Below the pieces are notes generated by a model. The model did no database searches. It had not been told where the DNA came from and was given only the letters and a program-made list of their open reading frames with translations. A program made the translations under genes and the position numbers. DNA of 64,000 nucleotides from Nissolia schottii (Eukaryota > Streptophyta > Magnoliopsida > Fabales > Fabaceae): positions 304,100 to 368,099 of the forward strand of contig QANU01010622.1 in NCBI GenBank assembly GCA_003254905.1. Reading direction: 5' to 3'. Shown one piece after another: positions 35,812 through 45,799 of this stretch; position 1 is the stretch's first letter, and the number at the start of each line of letters is the position of its first letter.

Positions 35812-38119
35812 TTAACCTTCTACTCCATCAACAGTAGTCTCAGTAGTATGCCCACTGGCAAGATCATTCATTGGTGGTGGTGGAGGTGGTTGATCACTCT
35901 CATCATCGGCTTCATAAATATCATCAACCTCATTTTCTTGTCCAGTGATCCATTCATCATCGGAATTGATATCATCAAAAAGAAGAATGGGATTTCTCTT
36001 TATTTGCCTACTTTTTAGTTTCAAGTTGTACATCACATATACCAAGTCATTCATCTTTTTTCTGGTGCAAGTTGTTTCTTCTCTTCGTATGAACCTAAAA
36101 TCATAATAAAAGATCCAAAAGCTTATGCTAAATCTAAACAAATCAAATCAAATTAAGGAAATAGAAACAAAAATATGGATTAACTTCACTTACCATATCA
36201 AATGCACTCCAATTACGCTCACATCCAGAGGAGCTGCATGTCAAGCCAAGAACATGGATAGCAAACTTCTTTAATTCTAGGCACCCATCACCATAAAAAT
36301 CCCACCATTCAGCAGGTAGCATAGTCTTCCGGCTGCTCTTTGCAGTGTCCATACCAAACATACCCCTAGCATAATCTTGTTCCTGGCAGTTTGACCAAGA
36401 ACCAATTTTCCCATACAATTATATAATCCTTGTTTGATATCAGCATCATTAGAATTAAAAGTTGGGTCATAATGAAAATGGGGATTAAGGTAATATGCAG
36501 CAGCATGTAAAGGCCTATGAAGTTGGCCTTCCCACCTCTCATCAATAATTTTCAAAATAGGTTCATAACTACAAACGAGTGCAAATTTAAAAGAACATTA
36601 CATATTCTTCTATAAGAACTAAATAAGACAAAGTTGAACAAAGATTTAATTAGAATTGAAGTATACCTTTTCTTAACTTGACAAAAGTTGTTCTTTATCT
36701 TTTCCTTAGCTGAATGCATTACATCATATATGAAACCCATAGCAGATTTTTCATCTGAGTCAACCAAACGAAGGACAGTAATGAGAGGGGCAGCAACCTT
36801 GAGACAAATGAGTATGTTCTTCCAAAATCGGCTATCCAAAGCTATGTTTTGGATTCTTTTCCCCTCAGATGTAGATGCAAATTTACTTGATTTCTACTCC
36901 CTTGAGCTAAACATGCTCATCAGTGCTCTGCTATTGTCATTAAGACAAGATAGAGTCAAATAGGCAGTGGCAAATCTAGTTGCCCCTGGCCTAATCAAGT
37001 CCTTCCCCTCTGTAAATTTCTTCATGATGCTAATGAGCATGGTTCTTCCATAGATGTAGGTAGTAATTCCTCTTCCCTTCTTTATGGTTGTTTGATGCAC
37101 CTTTAAGGTTTTTTCCAAATCCTCCAATATCAAATCAATACAATGCGCAGCACATGGAGTCCAATACAACCTACTCCTTTGTTGCATTAACATTTCTCCA
37201 GCAACTTTGTAGTTTGCAGCATTATCTGTAAACACTTGGACAGCGTTATCTTCCCCCACAAAGTTTATAGCATCATCCAACCTCTTCAAAACCTTATCAG
37301 TAGTCTTAGATACGTCAGAAGTGTCCAATGAATATAAGAAAACTAATCCTTCAGGGCTATTCACCAAAAGGTTACAAATACTACGTCTTTTCTTATCTGT
37401 CCATCCATCAGACATAATTGAACAACCAGTTCTCTTCTGCTCCTCCTTAAATTCTTCAAGAGCCACATCAATATTCTCCACTACTTTTTTTCAGAAGTTT
37501 TTTTTCTCATCTCATGAAAGGAAGGGGGTTTATAGCCAATTCCATATCTCCCAACCATCTCACAGAATTTCGTAAACTCAGGATTCTTAACAACATTAAA
37601 AGGTAAGGCACTTGTGTAGAAGAATATACAACACTGGTAATACACTTGATACTTTAAGGCCCTCTTCATAACTTGGTTTATTGTTGCCTGAACTCCCCCT
37701 CCACCTCTTTCCTTTGCACCAAAATTAAGAACACCTTTGCCTTTATCTTGGGAAGAATGGCCCTTTTCAATTTTTTCAACATAATCCTCATCAATTTTTC
37801 TTTTCTTTAACGATGCTTCTTTAGCCTCTGCACAAATCTTCAACATCAACTCTCTAACTTCTTGAGGCACAATAGCACAAGCTTCGACATCTTCTCTAGT
37901 ACCAGCTAGATGATGCTTGAATCTAAAAATTCCTCCACTAATAACTTTCGAGCAATAATTGCATTTAACCTTCCTAGCATTTCCTTGGACATCAACCCCA
38001 TGCTTCCATCCAACATCAAGTCTATTTCCAGCAGCGTTTTTTCTTCTAGAGGTAGCACCACGTCTATTACCTGACCCCGTTGACCTTGAACCAATTCCTG
38101 ACCCAATAGTTTCAGACAT
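35812..38119 (-). pseudogene. hAT transposase (BED zinc finger, DUF659, dimerisation domain), broken
   Basis: Reads from ATG 38119. BED zinc finger at residues 45-80 (VKCNYCSKVISGG, then FRFKHHLAG), a DUF659 core (CSIMSDGWTDKKRRSICNLL), the VFTDNAANYK and PCAAHCIDLILEDL blocks, and the dimerisation region (AEWWDFYGDG, then LTCSSSGCERNWSAFDM). Introns at 36666-36569 and 36193-36095 are legible as GT-AG. Lesions: a frame change between two A-runs at about 37481-37500; an in-frame TAG at about 36896 where relatives have Trp; a frame change at about 36380-36415; and one more in an A-run at about 36054. The product ends in an acidic, proline-run tail (35812-36094). As drawn it cannot make a full transposase, although some A-run shifts could be sequencing errors. 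Confidence 0.88.
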
Positions 38120-39245
38120 CTTAAAATGTAAAGTAGAAATATATTATATATCCATCAATGATCAATTTCATTCATCAAATATATCCCTTATCTATTCCGT
38201 AATTCAACAACAATATTATTCAAAGTTCAGCTTCAAATCAAATCAATTTTCAGAGTGGTTGTTGATATCAAAGAAATGAAATCAGATCCAACAATTTGGA
38301 GAGAAACAAATTAAGAACACATCAGAACCAAACTCATTAACCAACAATTTCAATGAAACAAATTAAGAACTACAGACCACATCAGATCAAGTTTCAATGA
38401 ACATTTCATACTTTGATACCACATCAGAACCAACATCAGAACCAAGTCACCAACAGTTTGGAGAGAAACAAATTAAGACCACATCAGAACCAAGAGTTTC
38501 AATGAAACAAATTAAATCAAATAAAATAAAATCAAATCAAATAAGTTTCAAGTGGTTACATCAGAACCAAGAGTTTCAAATGAAATCAAATCAAATAAGT
38601 TTAAATGAAATGAACTTCAAACCACATGAACTTCATACCACATCAAAATCAACCAACAATTTGGAGAGAAACAAATTAAGAGAACTGCAGAAATCTCACT
38701 GCTTTGATTTTGTCTATGAACAGCAGAACAGGTTTACAATTACATGGCTTATACCTTCAGAGCTTGGAAATCTTGTGAACCTTAGCTGCAATGAGTGGTG
38801 TAGAATCTGTAGATAGAAAGGGACAGAAAGAGTTTCAGGTTATAAATTGAAAGGCGAACTGAATTATAAACTGAATAGAGTTTCAGGTTATAAAATTGAA
38901 TAGAGTTTCAGAGTTTCATACCTGGCGCGACGGTGGAGTGTTGAAGGGATGGCGACGCCGCGACGAAGTGGCGATGGAGGAGCAGTGGAGCATGAAATAG
39001 GTGACGGCGCCGGTGAGTGCAAAAGCAGCAGGGCGAACGGTGAATGGCGGATGAGGGAGAGTAGAGCAGGAGAGAACGCATAACGAATGGTGAAAGGCAC
39101 GAAGCAGCAGGAGGTAGCCGAAGCGGCAGAACCACAGAAGTGAGGCAAGTAACAGATCGAATGGCACTATGGCAGTGAGGGGGAATGGGAGATTGAAGAT
39201 CATTAGAGGAAGGAAGAAAACGACAGCCCTATTCTTCAGAAGAAC

Positions 39246-39356
39246 AAAACGGCAACGTTTTTCCAAAGCAAAACAGTGTCGTTTGAAGGCAAATGGCAAA
39301 TCCCATCAGAAGCGCAAAACGACGTCGTTTTGGCAAGTCAAAACGACGTCGTTTTG
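39246..39356. promoter_or_regulatory. Repeated palindromes in hAT 5' region
   Basis: CAAAACGACGTCGTTTTG occurs perfectly at 39315-39332 and 39339-39356 (24-bp spacing). Two weaker relatives lie just upstream (AAAACGGCAACGTTTT at about 39247; AAAACAGTGTCGTTT at about 39267). Maize Ac transposase binds repeated AAACGG in subterminal DNA, so these may be transposase-binding or promoter sites; that is inference. Confidence 0.5.
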
Positions 39357-39544
39357 CAGTTTTGCGCCCCCTGTCTTGAACTCGTGCATGAACTCGTGAT
39401 TTTATATGAGTTTGACTGATTTTATCCGAGTTTACCCGATTTTACCCAGAAACGAGTTTACACCCGAGTTAGCTCGATTTTACGACCTAAACTCGTAAAC
39501 TTGTACCAGTTTACGAGTTATCTCGCGATTTTGATAACTATGGG

Positions 39545-41366
39545 TGTCACGACTCGAAAGTCGAGACCCCGTGCAAGGGACTAATTCCCTTATGGGAGCC
39601 TCCAAACGTGCTAAAACATGGTTATGCATAATAATATAACTAAATTAACTATATTTTTAAACTAATTCTTGTTACAACTAAAAACATGAAAATAGCCTAT
39701 ACATGTATAACTAAATATAAATTATGTCGTTAATTCTAAGCGCGATGCCTGAAGACCTTGCTTGTGACCCACTGGAGAAACTACTAACACACTAATTGCT
39801 CCCCTACAAAGTGAAGCTCACCCCTGACTTGGAGACTGGTATTGCCACTGCATTAAAAGATTAACTCCAAGGTTCTCACATGTCTAAAACAAGTGGATAA
39901 GGGTTGAGCTCATCACTCAGTGAATGGGTACCACAATATCAATCTTGTAGCATATACTAAAAATGTTTAATCATAATAAAACAATACAACAATAATACAT
40001 GTATGGTATATACAGTCGGAATGGTTTACTAAAATAAATGGAAACACTACAACTATAATTATACTAGCACTGGCACACACTGTTAATAATAACACCACTA
40101 TTGAGTTTGTTGAGTTGTATATGAGATCTTATGGTGTATCTACGCAACCTGCCTAGCTGATGCCACATAGGCTGTTGGTATTAAATCTGTCTACCTTCTC
40201 ACAAGTGGTCGAGGAGAGAAGGGTCTCAACCTCAGTCAAGGAGGGACGAGTCCAACCTTGCTTCGCTAGGACAAGTCCCTACGGTATAATAAGGGGTATG
40301 TTGAACGTGTATAGTACACTGAGTATATGTGGTTATGCTAAACCTGTGTCCATGACTCGCTGAGTACACTAAACTCGTTCCAATAAGTATAATAGATATT
40401 AGGTCATAACCTAAATGTAGGGTCTTATGGTGTATTAGGACAACCTACTCGTCTATTCTGTACTGGCCACAAATATAACAAACTCTACATAAACACACGC
40501 TTGTCCAACTATCTGAATTCTATTTATCGAGAGTGATCCTATCCTACCACTGATTCGGGTATCCACTATTCTATTTGAGTTACTGGCTATATGGGTTACT
40601 ATATCTACTGCATGCTTGGGCTACCCGAGTTATCTAGGTCATTGTATTTATTATCCTAATGTTTATGTGTCATGTTGGGGTTTACTGGTTATATCAATTA
40701 TTAGGTCTAGTTTTGTTACTAAGCTATTTACCTATTTGAACTACTATAATTGAATAATCTAAAAGGTTGAGGATTGCGGCTTGCATTGCCTGTCACTGAC
40801 CGGCTAACAACTGGCAAAGGTCTACTGGTTACTATAACTTATTGTATTGGCTGATTGGGTTGACTACCTTGGCTGGTGACACTGGCTTACTTGTTGGACA
40901 CCTTTCCCTAGTCCCACCACCTACATGTTTGAATGGCCACTACCCCTATCTATTCTGACTACGCAAGCTACTGTCTCACGACAATTGACTACTACCTCGT
41001 CCATAGTAGTGGTGTCAGGGCCTACTACTTTAAGCCACCCTAAAAGACAAACAATCTACCCTAAGTAGAGACATTGCGTCCTCACAAAAAGAACTTCAAC
41101 AAAAAAGTCCCAGAATTAGGTGGAACCTTAAGAGCTTGGAAGTAATCAGTAATTGTAGCTCTGCTTAGGGGTCTCTATTTGTAAGAGGAGGAGAACCTCT
41201 TCCGTAAGCAACCAGAAGTCAGGGCTAGGGCTTTCTAGAACTCCCATGTTGTTGCAGCGCGCTAGGAGTTCTACATCGCCTTGCTAACTCCATGTCGTTG
41301 CAGTAGTGGGGGACGGCTACAACGCCTAGGGGCTGCTAAAGCGTCCTTTCGAAATGGGTCATCACA
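39545..41366 (-). mobile_element. Solo LTR of gypsy-like family 2, copy B
   Basis: In the plus direction starts TGTCACGACTCG and ends GGTCATCACA. Transcription direction, judged from the TATA region (plus about 41175), is minus. With the hAT at 35317-39542 removed, flanks are ATTGG on the left and ATTGC on the right, a 5-bp target duplication with one mismatch, so this is a solo LTR rather than half of an element with copy A. No coding sequence; short frames inside it (such as 40160-40363) are not genes. Confidence 0.75.
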
Positions 41367-41489
41367 ATTGCGATGTGGTTTCTCTCAATAAAATTTATGA
41401 TCCGTGTACAAGCAAGGTGAGGGATGTGGCAGACATAAAGGCAGGGGAGGAGAACCACAAAGATGGGGGTGGGAATGCATAAGTTTCTT
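41367..41489 (+). pseudogene. Plus-strand coding-like remnant, right part
   Basis: Directly after the solo LTR the plus strand reads CDVVSLNKIYDPCTSKVRD, then VADIKAGEENHKDGG, and TAA at about 41480. Joining 35308 to 41367 (less the duplicated target) makes GYVCHFVRDFDCDVVSLN continuous, so one coding unit was split by the LTR. It is antisense to the adjacent gag relic, as accessory ORFs of some Tat-lineage gypsy elements are. Identity not established. Confidence 0.4.
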
Positions 41490-42495
41490 TGATGCTTCTT
41501 TGTTTTGTATAAGTGCTATTGGAAAAGGCTTTCTAGTTGTGCACTCTTCGCATAAAAATGGTTGAGGTACTTCTTGAGGGTCACGTTTTTCTTTTTGTAT
41601 AACTTTGAGGTGGGTTATAGTTGTCTCGGGTTTGGTTTAGCTAGTAGTTTAGTTAGCGAGGAATCTAGTCACCAAGTCATCAAACCTCCTCACACACTTT
41701 GGAGATAGGGAATTGAACTAGCTAAGCACCCTCTTTCTCACTGTCATAGTGAATTCCTTGAACTGAATAGCATCATATGCCCCATCCAAGATCATCCTAT
41801 GCTCGAAAGCATTCAAGTGGTATTGCAGGAATGTTTCGTCATAGGGCTCCATATCAATTGGATGAAGAAATCTGTAAGGAGGGACCACCTCGAGGATTTC
41901 GTTTGAGAATGGATGGTTTTCACTTCCCTAGCCCCTCTGCAGAGATGGTGGGGCTTGTCCATTATTCGCCAGGTTGGGTTTGTGGAGGATCTGTACGTTA
42001 TTTCATAAAGGTTTTCTTCCTTCGCGTAGCTCAAAGGGTTCTTTCTCGTTCGTCGGGGCTCCTCTTCTTCCAACAGATCTGGTTCTGGTTTGGACCTACC
42101 TTCCTCGAGGTTGAGGCTATCAAGGTGGTAGTTCTTGTCTTCCGCTTACTTAAGTATCTCGCTCTATCGGTGCTTCGCCTCCACCCGCTTTTGGTCAGCG
42201 CTATTTCAAATCTTTGTCTTTCGCCTCCTCTATTCCTTCGCTTCTTGTAGTTGGCGGAGAGCTACTTCCAGCTGTTGGATCTTGGTGGCTTGGTCTTGTA
42301 CCACGTTCGCAAGATTCGTGTTGCTTGAATACTGCACTTCCTCTTCCTCTTCTCTTCTGAGCGGGGTGGCTTTAGGAGGGGTTGGTTTGGTGGGATTTGG
42401 GGCGCTTCCAAGGTCGAGCCATCAGTCAAGACATCTCTAGGGATGTTTACACTGGAGGTGAGCTGGTTAGTCTTCTTGGTTGTCTTGGGTGGCAT
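41490..42495 (-). pseudogene. Ty3/gypsy gag relic
   Basis: Begins MPPKTTKKTNQLTSS at 42495, soon after a primer-binding site, continues in shifted frames through a coiled-coil (QDQATKIQQLEVALRQL) and the retrotransposon gag core (HPFSNEILEVVPP, then YDAIQFKEFTMTVRK, LSPKCVRRFDDLVTRFL, TLKKYLNHFYAKSAQL). At least three frame changes and internal stops are present. Protease and polymerase are absent because the element is deleted at about 41490. Confidence 0.75.
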
Positions 42496-42554
42496 CGTGA
42501 GTGGTTAAAGGTGGCTGAGGTTGTTGTCACCTAAAGTGTGGGGTTGCTGTAGTT

Positions 42555-42572
42555 TCCCGCAGACAGTGCCAA
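42555..42572 (-). other. Primer-binding-site region of gypsy element
   Basis: Minus strand TTGGCACTGTCTGCGGGAA directly abuts the LTR end. It matches the TTGGCGCCGTCTGTGGGAA type that follows the 5' LTR in many plant Ty3/gypsy elements. Confidence 0.65.
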
Positions 42573-42954
42573 TGTACCCTATGATGATACTTCAAGGGAA
42601 ATCAGGCGACGAAGCTTCATGGAATAGTTGAATAGGATGACATTGTTGGGTACTTGCAAGCACTCCAATGTCCAAGTCAATTTGTGTGGGAAATGGGAGA
42701 ATTAGGTAAGAAACGTTAGCTGCGGCGTACCTTGGGATAATATTCTTAGGAGGATACCCTAATTAGAGTTATGAGTTGTCCTTGGGAGGGCGATTATGCC
42801 TTTTAGGGCTCCCTGTAGTGCCTTCCCTTCATTCCTTTTAGAGGCTTCCTTGGAGACTAGTTGGCCTTTCTTGCGGGCGATTTTTGTTTGGGCTTGAGAC
42901 CCGCGAAGGCCTATTATCCCTTTAGAGACACCTCCACGGAGCTAGTACATAACA
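42573..42954 (-). mobile_element. 5' LTR of Ty3/gypsy element (family 1)
   Basis: Minus strand runs from TGTTATGTACTAGC (42954) to ATAGGGTACA (42573), with TG...CA ends. It is followed by the primer-binding site and the gag start. Internal TTGACTTGGACATTGGAGTG and CTTGCAAGTACC match the 3' part of the solo LTR at 57765-58192, so both belong to one family. Confidence 0.75.
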
Positions 42955-43257
42955 AATTCCAACAGACCATGATTAACTACAAGAATAAAAATTCTTTCCA
43001 CGCTCACTTTTAGTTGTCCATTTAAAAGAAAAAAATAATTTAAAATTATTTGTCATTTTAGAATTTTAAAGATGTATTAATTATTTCTTTTCAATTTTAC
43101 CTTTATATATTTTCGACATTATAACTAATATTTTTTTTGGTAACATGGGAGAAACAATTGTAATTACATTTACAATTTTCTAAAAAGTTAATTTAGTCTA
43201 CGTTTATGTGTAAATTCAACAATTTCTTAATATGTGTAACAGACAAAAGACATAATA

Positions 43258-43432
43258 TAGATGAAGTAGGTCATTTTAAGTGAGTTCTTTGTCATGTGAA
43301 GTTAAATATGATATCTCATTATTACTTGAAAAAGTGACACTTAAACATGGCATAAATAACAAAAAAAATTAATGGTGAGAGATCGCATAATTAACCTCGC
43401 ATGACAAAAATAACTCGCATGAGAGAATCTAT
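43258..43432. mobile_element. Foldback MITE, copy 1 (upstream relative at 45630-45798)
   Basis: About 175 bp with imperfect inverted halves (left part TTTTAAGTGAGTTCTTTGTC; right part reads back as CTCATGCGAGTTATTTTTGTC). Shares ATATGATATCTCATTATTA and GGTGAGAGATCGCATA with the element at 45630-45798 in the same orientation. Together they bracket the ERF gene. Confidence 0.5.
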
Positions 43433-44215
43433 ATCCTAATATCTATGAGGTTCAACGATAAGGTGTCATGATTTTTAAAGTGCTGACTCCAACTCTTTAT
43501 GGGGGGTTACAAAGTACTGGGTCCAATTTTATTTTGTCGCTAAGGTTGCAGGCCTTGGTTTCGAATGATGATATTGGGCTGAATAGTGGGCTAAGCATCA
43601 GTTAGAATAGTAAAGCCCATTAAAAGAGAGGACCAGACCCATTGCACAATAACATGCCTTATTAAAAGAAGTTAAAAAACCAAACAAAGTCCAACAAAAG
43701 AGCCTCAAGTACCCACAAAAAGGGGACAAATGTAGGGTCCAAAGGTTCAAACCAAAATCATCATCATATATTCATGATTTGATACATCCGTACCACCCTT
43801 GCGCGCGTAGCCATGGAGAGGGGTCGCAAGTCGCAACACAAAACTCACCGCAACGTGGCAACACCTTACATGTATCACACACCAAAGACATTTTTTTTTA
43901 ATTGTCGGTCGTGGAACGTGTACAAAAAACAGTTGCTACATAGTTGCCACACATCCAGCGACACAAACATGGAAAAATGCCTCTCCCATTTAAAAAAAGA
44001 AAAAGAAAACAACAAACCAAACTCAACACACGCACACACACATACAACGAAAAACAGCACGGCATTGCGCTGCTGAACTAAATAAAAGGCCTAATTAGAC
44101 TCTTGAGACTTGATCGACAAAGTTTGACACATTTAGTGGCAGATGACTGAGCGGGAGTTTGATTTTTGGTGATAGGATTAGTCACTGATGAGACACCCAA
44201 ACAAATTCTTGAGAC
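43433..44215. other. Downstream region of the ERF gene
   Basis: Includes the ERF 3' UTR. Unrelated short frames occur on both strands (43813-44076 plus, 43875-44060 minus) without family resemblance. Confidence 0.4.
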
Positions 44216-45100
44216 TCAGAACAAATAAGAGGAGCCCCCCAAGTCAAAACCCTCAACATTTCCTGCCACCTCATTCTCTGACACCTCGGGCATTGCGCTG
44301 AACATTGGACTATGAACATAATCCCCACCGTTTATCTGCTCCCAATAATTGTCATACCCGTACGGCCCATGATCCATCTCGTTATAACCGACGGAGCTTG
44401 TAATATCCGGGGGCAAAGGAGGAAGCTCTACGGTGCTACTGCCAGCACTAGTAGTAGTGCTACCGCCATCCTCGAAAAACACATGCCCCGAATTGGAACC
44501 TTCCACCGTGGCACCAACTTCGTTATTATAATAATTACAATTATAGTAATTATTATTATTGTTGTTATTATTGCTGTTGCTATTACTGTTATGCTGACCA
44601 CTATAACTGTAACTGTAGCCTCCCCAGTTGCTATTCGCGCTAGCCACCTCCAACAACGTGACCGGGTCGAGCGTGGGAGTCGGGTCGGGCTGTTGGGTTA
44701 GCGGGTTTGGGGCGAAGAGCGAGGATAAGTCATGGACGTGGTGGTGGTTGAGAGTTTGGGATTGGAGGTGATCGGGGGAGAGGATTGGGGTGACGGAGGA
44801 GCCCGGCGGGGTGTCCGGGTAGACGAAATTGGTGCGGGCACGCGAACCGCGCATGGAGCGGGCCGCCCTGTCGTATGCCAGGGCGGCCTCCTCCGCGGTG
44901 TCGAACGTGCCCAGCCAATGCCTCTCCTTAGTGGAGGGATCGCGAATCTCGGCCGCATACCTCCCCCACGGCCTCCTCCTCACCCCGAGGTACCTCCCTC
45001 CCCATGCCGCCTCGTGTTGGCTGTGCTGCTCTTGCGGCGCCGTCTTCGCCGCGGCTTGCTTCTTCTTGGGCTTGGACGACGATGACGCGAAAGGATTCAT
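44216..45100 (-). CDS. LEP: AP2/ERF transcription factor, LEAFY PETIOLE/PUCHI-like (ERF group VIII-b)
   Basis: An intronless 294-residue nuclear DNA-binding protein. A basic stretch [10 protein letters not shown] at 10-19 could be a nuclear signal. A single AP2 domain spans about 36-93: [57 protein letters not shown]. The AAEIRD segment carries the Ala and Asp typical of ERF rather than DREB proteins, which predicts binding to GCC-box DNA. Outside the domain, [22 protein letters not shown] and the C-terminal [15 protein letters not shown] match my memory of Arabidopsis LEP (At5g13910), a regulator of leaf and meristem development; the symbol is by resemblance, and PUCHI is the closest alternative. 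Residues about 170-195 are a Ser/Asn/Tyr-rich low-complexity run encoded by an AAT/AAC-type microsatellite, probably length-variable. The start is the first ATG with the family's usual short N-terminus. Confidence 0.93.
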   Translation of the reverse strand: MNPFASSSSKPKKKQAAAKTAPQEQHSQHEAAWGGRYLGVRRRPWGRYAAEIRDPSTKERHWLGTFDTAEEAALAYDRAARSMRGSRARTNFVYPDTPPGSSVTPILSPDHLQSQTLNHHHVHDLSSLFAPNPLTQQPDPTPTLDPVTLLEVASANSNWGGYSYSYSGQHNSNSNSNNNNNNNNYYNCNYYNNEVGATVEGSNSGHVFFEDGGSTTTSAGSSTVELPPLPPDITSSVGYNEMDHGPYGYDNYWEQINGGDYVHSPMFSAMPEVSENEVAGNVEGFDLGGSSYLF

Positions 45101-45239
45101 CGTTGGACAGAAGAAAATCTCAACTCAACAATAATGTTATGGTTATTTAACATGCAGAGAGGAGAATGGATGGCGAGGGTGTGACTCTTGGTTTTTCTTT
45201 TCTCTTTCGGTTTTGGTGGAAGTCAGCTTCTGAGTTCAG

Positions 45240-45256
45240 GGGGTTTAAATAAGAGA
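45240..45256 (-). promoter_or_regulatory. Possible TATA box of the ERF gene
   Basis: Minus strand CTCTTATTTAAACCC lies about 145 bp upstream of the ATG. It is a weak TATA match, but the only one close by. Confidence 0.35.
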
Positions 45257-45480
45257 GAATCGGCTTGACGAAATTATCACTTTTACCCTTAACTTTTCTG
45301 TTTTTTCCATCTGTGTCCCCTCCCCCTTTTCTACGAATGAGTGCCAGCACGTGCCTTTTTATTTTTTTCCTTCTTTTTTTTTTTTTTAAGAAGCTTTTTA
45401 TCCACACTTTGTGTGAGATGATGAGATACGAATTCAGCTGCAATGGGTCATAATTGGGTAATCTAAATCTAATAAATCTA

Positions 45481-45504
45481 TCAGAAAGAAAGAAAGAAAG
45501 AAAG
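45481..45504 (+). repeat. (GAAA)n microsatellite upstream of the ERF gene
   Basis: Six tandem AGAA/GAAA tetramers about 380 bp upstream of the ERF start codon. Confidence 0.85.
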
Positions 45505-45629
45505 AGCAATGAACAGAATCCCTCACGGACTCTTTTAGAGGGTTCAGGCATTCGCAAAGTGCATTTTACCCCTCCAGAAATGCCTTATTTGTTATTGGGA
45601 ACTATTTATTCCACCATATAATTAAGACT

Positions 45630-45798
45630 ACATGTTGAAAATGCATTCTATCAAGTGAATCTTTTGCTATGTGAAACTAAGTATGATCTCTTATCATTAA
45701 TTAAAAAATGAGATTTTTATATAATATAAACAACAAAATTATTAATAGTGAGAGATCATATCACATAACAAACAATGCATTTGAGAAGATGCACTCCC
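45630..45798. mobile_element. Foldback MITE, copy 2
   Basis: Relative of 43258-43432. The left half (AATGCATTCTATCAAGTGAA) and right half (reading back AGTGCATCTTCTCAAATGCA) are imperfect inverted repeats. It lies about 530 bp upstream of the ERF start codon. Confidence 0.55.
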
Positions 45799-45799
45799 C

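Larger units (their letters stand above)
35317..39542 (-). mobile_element. Full-length hAT transposon, 4226 bp
   Basis: Ends CATGGTTATCAAACTCGCGA and, in reverse complement of the right end, CATAGTTATCAAAATCGCGA (two mismatches). An exact 8-bp target duplication, GGTGTCAC, lies at 35309-35316 and 39543-39550. Subterminal regions carry many GTAAACTCG/CGAGTTTAC motifs. It encodes a BED/DUF659-type transposase on the minus strand (separate entry). It inserted at the very edge of an LTR, since the duplication spans that LTR's TGTCAC start. Being nearly intact at both ends, it may still be mobilised by a relative. Confidence 0.93.

Noticed and set aside
33790..41366. LTR copies A and B as the two ends of one retrotransposon
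   Set aside because: The DNA between them (after removing the hAT) is only about 250 bp, lacks a primer-binding site and polypurine tract at the right places, and copy B has its own 5-bp target duplication.
41777..42440. 157- and 101-codon plus-strand frames
   Set aside because: They are antisense to the gypsy gag relic, whose motifs are recognisable on the minus strand.
44732..45085. Plus-strand and other minus-frame ORFs across the ERF gene
   Set aside because: They are shadows of the GC-rich AP2 coding region.
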